NCBI RefSeq assembly: GCF_000513855.1
Contig: NZ_KI911318.1
Coordinates: forward strand, 758,484-822,483
Source of the DNA: Desulfurococcus amylolyticus Z-533
GTDB lineage: Archaea > Thermoproteota > Thermoprotei_A > Sulfolobales > Desulfurococcaceae
Length of the DNA: 64,000 bases
Reading direction: 5' to 3'
Shown here: one piece after another, positions 9,137 to 18,521 of the stretch
Position numbering within the stretch: position 1 is the stretch's first letter
How the letters are laid out: each line of letters starts with the position of its first letter
Program-made: the position numbers and the translations under genes
Notes under the pieces: generated by a model
Told to the model about the DNA's origin: nothing
The model's input: only the letters and a program-made list of their open reading frames with translations
Databases searched by the model: none

Positions 9137-10411
9137 TCAGCCCCCCTTATAGGATTCCTGGAGAATACTCTTGATTTTCTCATAGAGTTCCTTATAATAG
9201 TATCTACCCCTTTCACCTTTTTCTTCGTAGAGTAGCCTCAGGATCTCCTTGATTTTCTCAATGGGGATCCTTAAGCCTAGTTTTCCAGCGTACTCGTTGA
9301 GGATTTTCTCTTCAATCTCCTCTATTGATAAACTACCTGTATCTACTTGATGGATGTCGTAGCCTGCGAAAACGTTTTCAACGCCGCTGACTTCAGGGAG
9401 TCTTAAGTATACCAGCTTATTATAGCTCCGCTGGATCTCCTGAATAAAGGAACGTAGCTCGTTTACCTGTTCATCCTTTAATCCTTCAACCTTAGCCTCG
9501 AATATGAATCCATGGTAATCTGCTCCGTCTTTAACAATACTTGATATGTGCTTCCTTAATTCATCAATACTAATATACGAGGCCTTCTCATACATTATCT
9601 TCGGGGATGATTCCAGCTCTACGGCTTCTACCAAGGGAAGATCTCCTTCTAAATCTACCATGAGGAATCTTCTCCTAACTCCTTTCCTCTCAAGTAGTGC
9701 TGTTTCCCTTAAGTCCTCAATATTCATGCCTATTGGTGCCCCGGGGTAAGCTATGTTGGATTTGAATTTTCTCTCCTGGGGTATCGGGATATGTATGTGG
9801 CCTAGTGCAACATATTTTATCCCAGAAGGCATTATCCTCCACAGTTCATTCTCAACGACATCTATCATACCATATTGCCTGTTGTAATCACGTGGCCTGA
9901 AACCAGCAAACTCCACGCTTACGTGTGCTAAGATGATTACATTATTCTCATTATTCTTCTTAACGAATTTCACCCGGTTTTCCTTAATATACTTTGACTC
10001 AGCCTGATTCCTGAAACCCGGTACACCATAGAAGTCATAGTCATTTATTCTCAAAGGATAAAGCAATAGGTGCCCCCCTATTTCCTCGTACCTGGCTAAC
10101 TTGATTAACCCAGCTTCATTAAACAGGTCGAGCACACCTCTACCGCTTCTAGCATTATCGTGGTTTCCCGGTACAACAACCACCTCTATATTATTATCAC
10201 GTAATTGCCTGAGATACCTGGCTACCTCTATCATTAAAGAGTAGCTTACATCATAATGGTCGAAGAAGTCACCCGAGATGAGCACAACAGCTTTTTCACG
10301 AATAGCTTTCTCCACTAGCTCCTTTAGAACATCTATGTAGAATCTGGCGAGGGGGCTCTCCCTGGAAAGTGAGCACCCTAAGTGCAGGTCTCCTGTATGA
10401 ATAATCATCAT
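9137..10411 (-). CDS. mre11: DNA repair nuclease Mre11
   Basis: Manganese-dependent 3'-5' exonuclease and endonuclease of the Mre11-Rad50 complex. All phosphoesterase motifs are present: HTGDLHLG, SGDFFDHYD, VPGNHDN, ILAHVS and ALGHIHI. The C-terminal part holds a capping domain and a helical Rad50-binding tail. The frame stays open to a TTG at 10426, but ATG at 10411 gives the family-like start MMIIHTGD; the upstream TTG would add five residues. It is the promoter-proximal gene of the five-gene repair unit. Confidence 0.95.
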   Translation of the reverse strand: MMIIHTGDLHLGCSLSRESPLARFYIDVLKELVEKAIREKAVVLISGDFFDHYDVSYSLMIEVARYLRQLRDNNIEVVVVPGNHDNARSGRGVLDLFNEAGLIKLARYEEIGGHLLLYPLRINDYDFYGVPGFRNQAESKYIKENRVKFVKKNNENNVIILAHVSVEFAGFRPRDYNRQYGMIDVVENELWRIMPSGIKYVALGHIHIPIPQERKFKSNIAYPGAPIGMNIEDLRETALLERKGVRRRFLMVDLEGDLPLVEAVELESSPKIMYEKASYISIDELRKHISSIVKDGADYHGFIFEAKVEGLKDEQVNELRSFIQEIQRSYNKLVYLRLPEVSGVENVFAGYDIHQVDTGSLSIEEIEEKILNEYAGKLGLRIPIEKIKEILRLLYEEKGERGRYYYKELYEKIKSILQESYKGG

Positions 10412-10473
10412 GGATGACACACTCAAGGCAATAATATTTAGGATAGGGAGTGAAAAACCTTATTTGATTAAGA

Positions 10474-11742
10474 CTAGGCTAAAACACCATAGAATTTGCG
10501 GGCAGCCTTCCTGAATTCCTCAACATTTGGGTTTATTAATGGGGGTTCCCCGGCTGTTTTCCTAATTATATCAGGATCCTTTAGGCCGTGTCCTGTGACT
10601 AGTACCACGATTACTTCATCCCTATCCACCTGTTTCTCCTCAATAGCCTTTATTAGGCCGGCTAAACCGGCTGCACCACTTGGCTCAGCGAATACGCCTT
10701 CAAGACTAGCCAGCATCTTCATTGAATCCAGTATTTCCTTATCGCTTACAACTACACCGTAACCATTGGTGGTGTATAAGGCCTTTAATCCGGCATCGCC
10801 ATCCCATGGATAAGTGTCTTCTAGCCCGGTAGCTATTGTATCCGGCGGCTTCTCCCAGGGACGTATATTCATCGGATCAACCCTTTCTCTCCAAGCCCTT
10901 ACAAAGGGGTGATTTCCCTCGGGCTGTACAGCTACTAGCTTAGGATACCGGTTTATCCATCCAACCATATTGAAGTCCCTGAACCCGTTGAAGACCCCGG
11001 TTAATAGGCTGGCTGCACCGGTTGGTACAAAAACTTGATCCGGAACCATCCATTTCAATTGCTCTACTATTTCCATAGAGATGGTCTTAGGTCCCTCCAC
11101 CTGGTATGGGTTGAAGACGCCGAAGCTTGGACTCGGATAGAAGCCGTGTTCCTCATAGAGGATACGCATCATTTTAACCGTGGGATCCTCTGCTTCACTC
11201 CATCTAACCTTAAATACTTTGGCTCCATAATAGAGTAACTGGGCTATTTTACCATAGCCAGCGAAATCAGGGACAAATGCATAGACTTCTATACCGGCTT
11301 TAGCCCCATAGGCTGCTAGAGATGCGGCTGCATTACCACTGCTAGCGATCACTGCCTTCTTGAAGCCGAAGTACACGGCCATGGACACAGACACGCTCAT
11401 TGCTCTATCCTTAAAGCTCCCAGTTGGGTTCCTTGTTTCATCCTTAAGATACAGGTTTCTCAGGCCCAACTTCTCTCCAAGTCTCCTCGCCTTTAGTAGG
11501 GGGGTACCCCCTTCACCAAGTGAGACAATATAGTCTCTGCTTGGCACTGGGAGGAATTCCATGTATCTCCACATGTTGAATGATCTTTGTGAGAGAATAT
11601 CTCTATTAATGCTCTCAGCTATCGCTTCATAGTCATACACTATATCTAGCCTACCCAGATCCTTGCTGGGGCATGTCAATGGTTTCTCGCTTAGAAGTAG
11701 TCTTCTACCACACCTACTACACTTCAATTCTCTTACATACAA
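10474..11742 (-). CDS. thrC: Threonine synthase
   Basis: PLP-dependent enzyme converting O-phosphohomoserine to threonine. An N-terminal Cys-rich ribbon (CSRCG...C) is typical of the archaeal/plant-like class. The PLP lysine lies in PTGSFKDRAM (about residue 109), preceded by GEGGTPLL; ASSGNAAASLAAYG forms the phosphate/Ser-binding region, and VLVTGHGLKD lies near the C-terminus. 422 aa, usual length. The start is a TTG at 11742 with a GGGGTG element about ten bases upstream. The 120-base gap to the sugar kinase shows nothing else recognisable. Confidence 0.92.
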   Translation of the reverse strand: MYVRELKCSRCGRRLLLSEKPLTCPSKDLGRLDIVYDYEAIAESINRDILSQRSFNMWRYMEFLPVPSRDYIVSLGEGGTPLLKARRLGEKLGLRNLYLKDETRNPTGSFKDRAMSVSVSMAVYFGFKKAVIASSGNAAASLAAYGAKAGIEVYAFVPDFAGYGKIAQLLYYGAKVFKVRWSEAEDPTVKMMRILYEEHGFYPSPSFGVFNPYQVEGPKTISMEIVEQLKWMVPDQVFVPTGAASLLTGVFNGFRDFNMVGWINRYPKLVAVQPEGNHPFVRAWRERVDPMNIRPWEKPPDTIATGLEDTYPWDGDAGLKALYTTNGYGVVVSDKEILDSMKMLASLEGVFAEPSGAAGLAGLIKAIEEKQVDRDEVIVVLVTGHGLKDPDIIRKTAGEPPLINPNVEEFRKAARKFYGVLA

Positions 11743-11864
11743 TATCTTTACACCCCGGGTTCTTGAACTAAGATATTGAAGTGTTCTCCATATTAAGCAT
11801 TACTTGATGAACACGTTAATAGGAAAACTAATATGGTACCAGTATCTTAGAATCAATAGTAGTG

Positions 11865-12791
11865 TTAACCCTGCTCTCTCTCCCATATGAACTCTACTGC
11901 TTCATCATGCTGAGGGACTTGGTGCGATCCCAGTTTCTTTATCTTCAATGCGGCGACAGCGTTACCATATTGAACGGCTTTTCTTAACATGTATCCACGT
12001 AGTATTCCTGTTATGAAGCCAGAAGCAAAAGCATCACCTGCACCGGTGGTGTCTATAACGTTTTCCACGAGATAAGCAGGTATTTCACCAGTGTATTCTT
12101 TTGAGAGGACATATACTCCTTTACTCCCCCTCTTCAATAATATTACTGCACTGGTTTCATTAGCTATCACCTTAGCAGCTTCTCTATAGTCGTCTATTCC
12201 CGTCATTAATCTCGCCTCCTTCTCGTTAAGCATGATGTAGTCTACATTAGCCACTACATCCTTTAAGTTGCTAAGTCCCTGTGAAGCGAGTACCCTGCCA
12301 GGATCCCATGAAATTGTTAGACCATGTTTCCTAGCTAGCTCAATAGCCCTTATGGTGGTATCTAGCCTAAGGCTAGCTATATGCATCCATCTAGCTCTTG
12401 ATATAGCATATTCACTGATGTCGTCTGGCACTAGTTCTTCCGCTGCCCCCTTATACCCGTACATCATGATTTCCCCTCTATTATTTATAGCGACTATAGT
12501 AAAGCCTGTCTGCGTGAAACCTATTCTAAGCCCACTTATGTCGACTCCCTCCCTGAGTAATTCATCGACGATTATCCTACCGAAGCTGTCGAAGCCTACC
12601 CTAGCTATCAGGGAGGACTTCATGCCCAGCCTTCTCACACCTATAGCCACATTTACCGCCGAGCCTCCGGAACCCCATGACTGATTTAACACCTTGCTCT
12701 CCAAGTCTATCGTTGGGAACTCGTTCACAACTATCCGTATGTCGACTAGTGCGTGTCCTACTGTCACTACATCAATACTTTTATTCACCAT
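11865..12791 (-). CDS. PfkB/ribokinase-family sugar kinase (possible 6-phosphofructokinase)
   Basis: ATP-dependent carbohydrate kinase of 308 aa. It shows the N-terminal family signature (SWGSGGSAVNVAIG) and the C-terminal anion hole with catalytic Asp (DTTGAGDAFASGF). It lies 24 bases after the aldolase gene on the same strand, with a GGTGG ribosome site before its ATG. PfkB-type ATP-dependent phosphofructokinases are known from Aeropyrum and Desulfurococcus, so the pairing with fructose-bisphosphate aldolase suggests fructose-6-phosphate as substrate. That substrate is inference; an adenosine, fructose or ribose kinase remains possible. Confidence 0.85.
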   Translation of the reverse strand: MVNKSIDVVTVGHALVDIRIVVNEFPTIDLESKVLNQSWGSGGSAVNVAIGVRRLGMKSSLIARVGFDSFGRIIVDELLREGVDISGLRIGFTQTGFTIVAINNRGEIMMYGYKGAAEELVPDDISEYAISRARWMHIASLRLDTTIRAIELARKHGLTISWDPGRVLASQGLSNLKDVVANVDYIMLNEKEARLMTGIDDYREAAKVIANETSAVILLKRGSKGVYVLSKEYTGEIPAYLVENVIDTTGAGDAFASGFITGILRGYMLRKAVQYGNAVAALKIKKLGSHQVPQHDEAVEFIWEREQG

Positions 12792-12815
12792 GAACCACCA
12801 TGTTTCTATACTCCC

Positions 12816-13634
12816 TTACTCAGCGTATTTGATAGCTTCTTCGGGCGGCATTTCCTCGTGTACGACCTTCATTATCGCTCTTATGGCACCGCCTGGGTTC
12901 TTATGCCTGAAAACGTTTCTTCCAACTACTACTCCTCTACCACCGGCTCTTATAACGTTTTCAACATCTCTGAGGAAGTCTATGAATCTCTCCCTGACAG
13001 CTCCACCGCTCATTAATACTGGTATACCTGATGCAGCCTCAACTACTTCTCTAAATGACTCCAGGCTACCCGTGTAGTACGTCTTGATTAAGTCTGCCCC
13101 GCTCTCGATAGCAGCTCTCACACCGTATTTGACTATTTCAACATCATACATGTTCTTTATCGCTGGCCCCCTTGGATAAGACAGCTGGAGACTGGGGTAG
13201 CCGTATTTCTCGGCAAGCCTCTTTACTTCGAACCATTGCCTCAGCATGGCGTCCTCGTATTGACTGCCCCAGTACACTGTGGCGGCAACTGCTTCAGCTC
13301 CTAGTGCCACAGCGTCTTCCACGTATCCAAAAATACTTTGAAGTAGTCTCTCATTCTCCGGCCTTAGATTGGTTTTACTGGTTATCTTGACTATTAGACT
13401 GGTTTTCCCAATCCATAGATCCCTAGTCATGAACGCTGTTGCCGGGAGCATCATTACAGCATCCACACCTGCCTCAATGATTTTACCTATTATTGTCCTT
13501 GGATTGATGTATTCACGGGGAAAGTCGCTGGGCCCGTGTTCAACACCGTGGTCGAATGCGAATACTACTCCTCTTCCACTAGGTAGCAATCTCTTAAGTC
13601 TGAGCTCCTTCCCAGCTATACTATAACTCATCAT
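12816..13634 (-). CDS. fba: Fructose-1,6-bisphosphate aldolase, archaeal class I
   Basis: Schiff-base aldolase of the DhnA/FbaB family that cleaves or forms fructose-1,6-bisphosphate. 272 aa. The family start is visible (GRGVVFAFDHGVEHGP). The Schiff-base lysine is in ADLIKTYYTGS, and VLMSGG and GGRGVVVGRNVF form the phosphate-binding barrel end. The ribosome site AGGAGGTGA is a perfect match to the 16S tail, four bases before the tandem ATG ATG. It is followed closely by the PfkB-type kinase, giving a two-gene glycolysis/gluconeogenesis unit. Upstream the minus strand is AT-rich with TATA-like sequence near 13657-13670 and 13706-13726. Confidence 0.94.
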   Translation of the reverse strand: MMSYSIAGKELRLKRLLPSGRGVVFAFDHGVEHGPSDFPREYINPRTIIGKIIEAGVDAVMMLPATAFMTRDLWIGKTSLIVKITSKTNLRPENERLLQSIFGYVEDAVALGAEAVAATVYWGSQYEDAMLRQWFEVKRLAEKYGYPSLQLSYPRGPAIKNMYDVEIVKYGVRAAIESGADLIKTYYTGSLESFREVVEAASGIPVLMSGGAVRERFIDFLRDVENVIRAGGRGVVVGRNVFRHKNPGGAIRAIMKVVHEEMPPEEAIKYAE

Positions 13635-13719
13635 TGTTCACCTCCTTATCTAACTACAATTATTTAAAGGAGTTAATAATATTGTTCTCCCTATTTACGT
13701 ATATGATTTATATAGTTAT

Positions 13720-14214
13720 TTAAAGCATGAAGATCCGCCTTAATAATTCAATCCCTAGATAGGCGGCTGCAAAGACTATTACTGAGGCCACTAGGACACC
13801 GGTGTTAATGGCTATAATGGATCTTCTTCTATCAAGCCCAAGTATATATGCCACTAAACTACCTGTCCAAGCACCTGTTACTGGAAGCGGTATAGCAACG
13901 AAAACCATTAGTGCAATATAGGAGCTCCTCTTAATGCTGAGGGCTTTCCTTTCCCCAAGTTTCCTCAAGTACCCGTATGCCCTCTTAACAAGTAAGGGTA
14001 TCCACGGTTTTTTAACCAGGTTATCAAGTAGGTCGAACAATGGGAATGCTATGAATGGAATACACATGTTTGATAGAGTAGCTATTAGAAAACCATATAC
14101 TAGCGAGTAGATATCTCCCTTGGAGGCCACCAAGAAAAACGGTATGGCGCCACGTACCTCGCTCACAGGGGCTAAGCCTAGTATTATTGTCCAGAATACT
14201 ATGGTTGGATTCAT
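13720..14214 (-). CDS. Small multidrug-export-like membrane protein (COG2426)
   Basis: Integral membrane protein with four to five hydrophobic segments. The N-terminal signature ILGLAPVSEVRGAIPFFL is typical of the family annotated as putative small multidrug export proteins (PF06695); no transport function has been shown from sequence. A GTG at 14229 would add five residues, but GTGAGG then serves as a ribosome site for the ATG at 14214, which is preferred. It is monocistronic, facing away from the ABC importer across a shared AT-rich promoter region that contains a run of the tetranucleotide AATT. Confidence 0.75.
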   Translation of the reverse strand: MNPTIVFWTIILGLAPVSEVRGAIPFFLVASKGDIYSLVYGFLIATLSNMCIPFIAFPLFDLLDNLVKKPWIPLLVKRAYGYLRKLGERKALSIKRSSYIALMVFVAIPLPVTGAWTGSLVAYILGLDRRRSIIAINTGVLVASVIVFAAAYLGIELLRRIFML

Positions 14215-14344
14215 TGAAGCATGCCTCACGTACTATGGTATGATTAATTAATTAATTGAACATTTATTAGCTTATCTACCAACTTTCACATAAATAACCC
14301 TTCCAAGTGGGAGAATTTATTACATAAATTTTATATAACAGAAA

Positions 14345-14355
14345 TTTTTATATAC
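14345..14355 (+). promoter_or_regulatory. TATA box for the nucleoside importer operon
   Basis: Two TATA-like boxes (TTTTATATAAC at 14329-14339 and TTTTTATATAC at 14345-14355) lie 42-68 bases before the ATG of the binding-protein gene. Transcription from the second would start near 14377 and leave a leader of about 20 bases that contains the ribosome site. Confidence 0.5.
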
Positions 14356-14396
14356 TAGTATCTACGAGTAATATATGTATAAGGTAAGGGGATACT

Positions 14397-15782
14397 ATGA
14401 AGACAAATATCCTGATCGCGGTCTTCGTAATCCTAATAATAATAGCTGGTGCAGCAGGATTCTTCATAGGGCAATCCACGGCTCCAGCACAGGTTCAAAA
14501 ACAATATACACCACCAGATAGGATAAAGGCTGCATGGATCTATGTTGGACCGGTTGGAGATGCTGGATGGTCCTACATGCATGACATAGGCAGGAAATAC
14601 GTAGAGACATTATACAGTGGTTGGCTTGAGACAACATATGTTGAATCCGTTTCAGAGGATCAGTTGCTTGGAACAATAGATAGATTAGTTGCCAACGGGT
14701 ACACGGTGATCTTCACGACATCCTTCGAATTCATGGATAAGACCATCGAAGCCGCTAAGAAGTATCCGAATGTAATGTTCTTCCACTGCTCCGGGTATAA
14801 GAGGGCCCCCAATGTAGGTACCTACTTCGCAGACCTATATCAGGTCTACTACTTAAATGGATTAATGGCAGGCGCCCTTACTAGAACAGGCCAGGTAGGT
14901 TATGTCGCGGCGTATTTAATACCTGAGGTTGTGAGACACCTAAACGCGTTTGCTATAGGTGCCAAGGAAGTAGGTGATGCACTGGGTAAGGATATCAAAG
15001 TGCATGTGATAGAGATAGGTGCATGGTATGATCCTACAAAGGCTAGGCAGGCTGCGGACACGTTGAAGACGCAGTACAATGTGGATGTACTTGCATTCAC
15101 AGAGGACTCTACGGCTATTGTAGAGTATGGTGAGGCAAATGGTGTATACGTCTTCAGTCACTACGGCCCCATGTTGAAGTACGGGCCCAACTATGTTGTG
15201 AGTGGTCAGATCGTTAGGTGGGAAATAATATATGCTGACATACTAGCCAAGATAAAGGCTGGGATATATAGGCCGGATAACTTGGATAAGGTTGACTACT
15301 GGTATCTGTTGAGCTCTGGCGCGGTGGATCTAGGCGCCGATATCGCTCCTGATGGCAGTATAGTAATGATAAATCCAAAGTACATCGATATCTTAAAGAG
15401 CATACAGGTGAAAGATAAGTTAACTGGTGAAAATCTCAGCGTATACGATCTAGTTATGAGGAGATACTGGCAGATGAAAGGTGCCTTCACAATAGTACCA
15501 TTGGAGGAAACAGCCTTAACACATGTATATGAAAACCTATCCTCTATAACCATTGACTGGGGTGGTAGGATAGGTACTAAACCATACCCGATAGCACCGG
15601 TATTCGACCCGTTCACAGGGCCATTCACAGCATACTGTCTATACACACCCGATAAGGCCACATCTACGTATTGTAAAGGTATGTCACAGGGTGCACAAAT
15701 ATCATTCCCACAGGGATATATTGCTGGACACGATGATTTATGGAACATGGATTACCTAGTATCATGGGTCATTAAACACTAA
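14397..15782 (+). CDS. BMP-family substrate-binding protein of a nucleoside-type ABC importer
   Basis: Extracellular solute-binding protein of the BmpA/PnrA family (PF02608), whose studied members bind purine or other nucleosides. The N-terminus is a single hydrophobic segment with no lipobox cysteine, so it is likely anchored by an uncleaved or cleaved signal helix. A Gln/Thr/Pro-rich linker follows, then the family opening AAWIYVGPVGDAGWSYMHD and the KYPNVMFFHCSGY segment. 461 aa, longer than bacterial BmpA because of a C-terminal extension. It is the first of four genes; a T-run just after the stop may reduce read-through into the ATPase gene. Confidence 0.88.
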   Translation: MKTNILIAVFVILIIIAGAAGFFIGQSTAPAQVQKQYTPPDRIKAAWIYVGPVGDAGWSYMHDIGRKYVETLYSGWLETTYVESVSEDQLLGTIDRLVANGYTVIFTTSFEFMDKTIEAAKKYPNVMFFHCSGYKRAPNVGTYFADLYQVYYLNGLMAGALTRTGQVGYVAAYLIPEVVRHLNAFAIGAKEVGDALGKDIKVHVIEIGAWYDPTKARQAADTLKTQYNVDVLAFTEDSTAIVEYGEANGVYVFSHYGPMLKYGPNYVVSGQIVRWEIIYADILAKIKAGIYRPDNLDKVDYWYLLSSGAVDLGADIAPDGSIVMINPKYIDILKSIQVKDKLTGENLSVYDLVMRRYWQMKGAFTIVPLEETALTHVYENLSSITIDWGGRIGTKPYPIAPVFDPFTGPFTAYCLYTPDKATSTYCKGMSQGAQISFPQGYIAGHDDLWNMDYLVSWVIKH

Positions 15783-15809
15783 TCGGGTTAATATCTAATA
15801 TTATTTAAA

Positions 15810-15840
15810 CACAACACGTTTTTTAATCCCTCTCCTCCTT
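15810..15840 (+). terminator. Possible partial terminator after the binding-protein gene
   Basis: A T6 run followed by a C/T-rich tract lies in the 92-base gap between the binding-protein gene and the ATPase gene. Archaeal termination uses T-rich tracts, so this may lower expression of the downstream genes relative to the binding protein. There is no hairpin, so support is weak. Confidence 0.3.
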
Positions 15841-15874
15841 ATCATTTATACCAATAAGACGAGTAAATAATAGG

Positions 15875-17398
15875 GTGTCCTATAAAGTGGGCGAAAATAA
15901 ACCACTAGTATCTGTGAGAAACATATCAAAGTCCTTCCCTGGTGGGATAATAGCATTGGATAATGTGAGTTTCGATATCTACAGGGGTGAAATAGTAGCA
16001 TTGTTAGGGGAGAACGGTGCGGGGAAATCGACAATGGTGAAGATACTATATGGAATATACTTCCCTGATGAAGGCGAGATCTTTATTGATGGTAGAAAGA
16101 CTGTATTCTACAATCCAGTAGACGCTATAAAACAAGGTATTGTAATGGTTTCACAGATACCGCAGCTCATAGATAGGTTAAGTATAAGGGAGAACCTTGT
16201 AATAGGATTAAGCATTCTCGGCTTCGGTAAACTAGCTAGGACTTCCAGGGTGGATAAAGTAATCGGAGAGATAAGTGGGAAACTTGGGATGAAAATAGAC
16301 CCAGATACCATGGTGTGGAAACTGACGTATACGCAGAAGCAAATGATTGAAATACTGAGGGCCTTCCTTTTAAACGCTAAACTGGTAATCCTGGATGAAG
16401 CCTTAACATACTTGCCCCTAGAAGAGAGACGGAGATTCTACACGGTTCTAGACACGTTTAAGAAGAATGGGGGTTCCAGCTTAATTATAACGCATAAGAT
16501 CACGGAGGCCATGGAGATAGCTGATAGAATAATAGTGCTGAGGCGTGGCAAGCTCTCAGGCATCCTGAGACGTGAAGAGGCGAGTATAGAGAAAATCCGC
16601 GAGCTAATGTTCAGGGAGGACGCTGGGAAAATAACGTATGAAAGACTGGCATCGGTTGCACCGCTTAATGAGAACTGTATAAGCATAGAGGACCTCGTGG
16701 TAGTAGACGAGTATGGTAGGAGAATCGTGGATAATGCAAGAATACTTGTTAGGAAAGGAGAGGTGGTAGGCATTGCCGGCGTAGCAGGTAGTGGTCAAAA
16801 AGAACTACTACAGGCGGTCATAGGATTAATCAGGGTCAATAAAGGAAGAATAACTATCATCGGCAATGATGTAACTAATAAGGGCGTAGGCCTAGTTAGA
16901 CAGCTTGGGGTCGGATACATACCAGATATACCCCTACGTCATGGCGTCTCCTCAGATAACACTATCCTTGAAAACATTGCCGTATTATTTCAGAAAGATA
17001 GAGCTATAATTAGATGGGATGAGGCAAGGGAGATATCGGTTAGAGTAATGAAGAAATACCAGGTTCTAGCGAGGAATGAGGAAACACCTGTCAAGGTACT
17101 CTCTGGAGGTAATATAATGAAGGTGATTGTGGGGCGGGAACTAGAATACAGTAAGACTGCGTTGATAGCTTATAATCCTACAAGAGCCCTCGACGAGGTT
17201 ACAGCTGTAATGGTGCGTAGAATCATTAAGGATAAGGCTGTGAATGGAAGAATAGGGGTGTTGCTCGCTAGTGAAGACCTCGATGAGATCTTCCAGTTAA
17301 GTGACACCATATACGTGATGAACTCTGGGAAAGTCTACGGTCCATTTAATGCTGAAACAGTTAAAAGAAGCGAAATAGAACACTTAATGGTGATGTAG
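15875..17398 (+). CDS. Nucleoside-type ABC importer, ATP-binding protein with two ATPase domains
   Basis: 507-aa protein with two fused nucleotide-binding domains, as in sugar/nucleoside importers of the RbsA/NupO class. The first domain has an intact Walker A (GENGAGKSTMVK) and Walker B (LVILDEALTYL), but its signature loop reads LTYTQKQMIEI rather than LSGGQ. The second has a degenerate P-loop (GVAGSGQKELLQ), a better signature (LSGGNIMKV) and an Asn in place of the catalytic acid region (IAYNPTRALD). Such asymmetry is usual in this class. The start is GTG at 15875. It abuts the permease gene by one base. Confidence 0.92.
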   Translation: MSYKVGENKPLVSVRNISKSFPGGIIALDNVSFDIYRGEIVALLGENGAGKSTMVKILYGIYFPDEGEIFIDGRKTVFYNPVDAIKQGIVMVSQIPQLIDRLSIRENLVIGLSILGFGKLARTSRVDKVIGEISGKLGMKIDPDTMVWKLTYTQKQMIEILRAFLLNAKLVILDEALTYLPLEERRRFYTVLDTFKKNGGSSLIITHKITEAMEIADRIIVLRRGKLSGILRREEASIEKIRELMFREDAGKITYERLASVAPLNENCISIEDLVVVDEYGRRIVDNARILVRKGEVVGIAGVAGSGQKELLQAVIGLIRVNKGRITIIGNDVTNKGVGLVRQLGVGYIPDIPLRHGVSSDNTILENIAVLFQKDRAIIRWDEAREISVRVMKKYQVLARNEETPVKVLSGGNIMKVIVGRELEYSKTALIAYNPTRALDEVTAVMVRRIIKDKAVNGRIGVLLASEDLDEIFQLSDTIYVMNSGKVYGPFNAETVKRSEIEHLMVM

Positions 17399-17399
17399 C

Positions 17400-18521
17400 A
17401 TGCGGATACTTATAGTGAGGCGGAAGACGCCTCTGAAATATGGAACCATACTAATAATATTGCTCTCGCTAACGATAGGTGTGGCGTTATTCACAACTAT
17501 TTTAGCTATACAGGGAAGGAGTCCTGTTGAAGTATTAGGTACATTACTGATCTCGTTCGTGTCCCCATCTATTGTGAAAGACTTCATTATCCTAACAATG
17601 CTTGGATACGCATTACTCGTGTCATTTAAGGGTGCATTATGGAATATTGGAGCTGAGGGGCAGCTCTTCATATCAACAATACCGGTAATAGTACTGACCC
17701 TGCATGTAATGCCTAATCCCCCCTCACAGCTACACGCTGTCACAATAATACTGCTTATAATCATTGTTTCAACGATCACTGGTGCTGCCTGGGCATCAAT
17801 AGCCGGCTTCATTAGGGCATACCTTGAAATAGACGAGGTACCGGTGACCCTGATATTGAACTATATAGCATACTACGTAGTAAATATCCTGGTGATAGGC
17901 CCCCTTAAAGGTACACGTGTATATGGTTATAATAGGACTGATGAAATACCCAGCATATATAGGCTATATGTTACCGGTTTAGAGAGAAGGCTCACGGGTA
18001 ATCCTGCAGTGGATACATTCCTGGGATTCATTTATGAGGTAATATATTATCTTCCATGGCTGGTAGCAATGATAATTATAATGTTTACTGTATGGTACCT
18101 ATTAAACAAGACTCAAATAGGGCTTAGAATAAGGATACTTGGCTCAAACCCGGACTACTTAAGAAGCGTGGGGGTGAATACACGTCTCACACTAGTCTTA
18201 GCTTTAACTATATCAGGCGCTATAGTTGGCTTCACCTCGGCATTCTATACACTGAGCGATCTACTGAGGCTATCGTACCCTATAGAGGGACAAACAGCTG
18301 GATATGGTTATTTAGCAATACTGGTTGCGTGGTTATCCATGCTTGATTATAAATTAATACCCGTCTCAGCATACATTGTCGCCTCACTCAGGACAGCCGG
18401 CATAAATCTCCAGGTTGGTGGATTAGGCGGACTAGAGCAAACCCTGTTACTTATAGGCCTGATTCTCGCCGTGTATACCATAGTTAGATTCCTCCGCGAC
18501 TATGAGGTGAGGGTGGTCTAG
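17400..18521 (+). CDS. Nucleoside-type ABC importer permease 1
   Basis: Membrane permease of the BPD_transp_2 family (RbsC/NupP-like), 373 aa with eight to ten hydrophobic helices. The GALWNIGAEGQLFIST segment and the cytoplasmic coupling loop (IRILGSNPDYLRSVGVN) are characteristic. The ATG follows the ATPase stop by one base and the stop is followed directly by the second permease, so the two probably form a heterodimer. Confidence 0.9.
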   Translation: MRILIVRRKTPLKYGTILIILLSLTIGVALFTTILAIQGRSPVEVLGTLLISFVSPSIVKDFIILTMLGYALLVSFKGALWNIGAEGQLFISTIPVIVLTLHVMPNPPSQLHAVTIILLIIIVSTITGAAWASIAGFIRAYLEIDEVPVTLILNYIAYYVVNILVIGPLKGTRVYGYNRTDEIPSIYRLYVTGLERRLTGNPAVDTFLGFIYEVIYYLPWLVAMIIIMFTVWYLLNKTQIGLRIRILGSNPDYLRSVGVNTRLTLVLALTISGAIVGFTSAFYTLSDLLRLSYPIEGQTAGYGYLAILVAWLSMLDYKLIPVSAYIVASLRTAGINLQVGGLGGLEQTLLLIGLILAVYTIVRFLRDYEVRVV

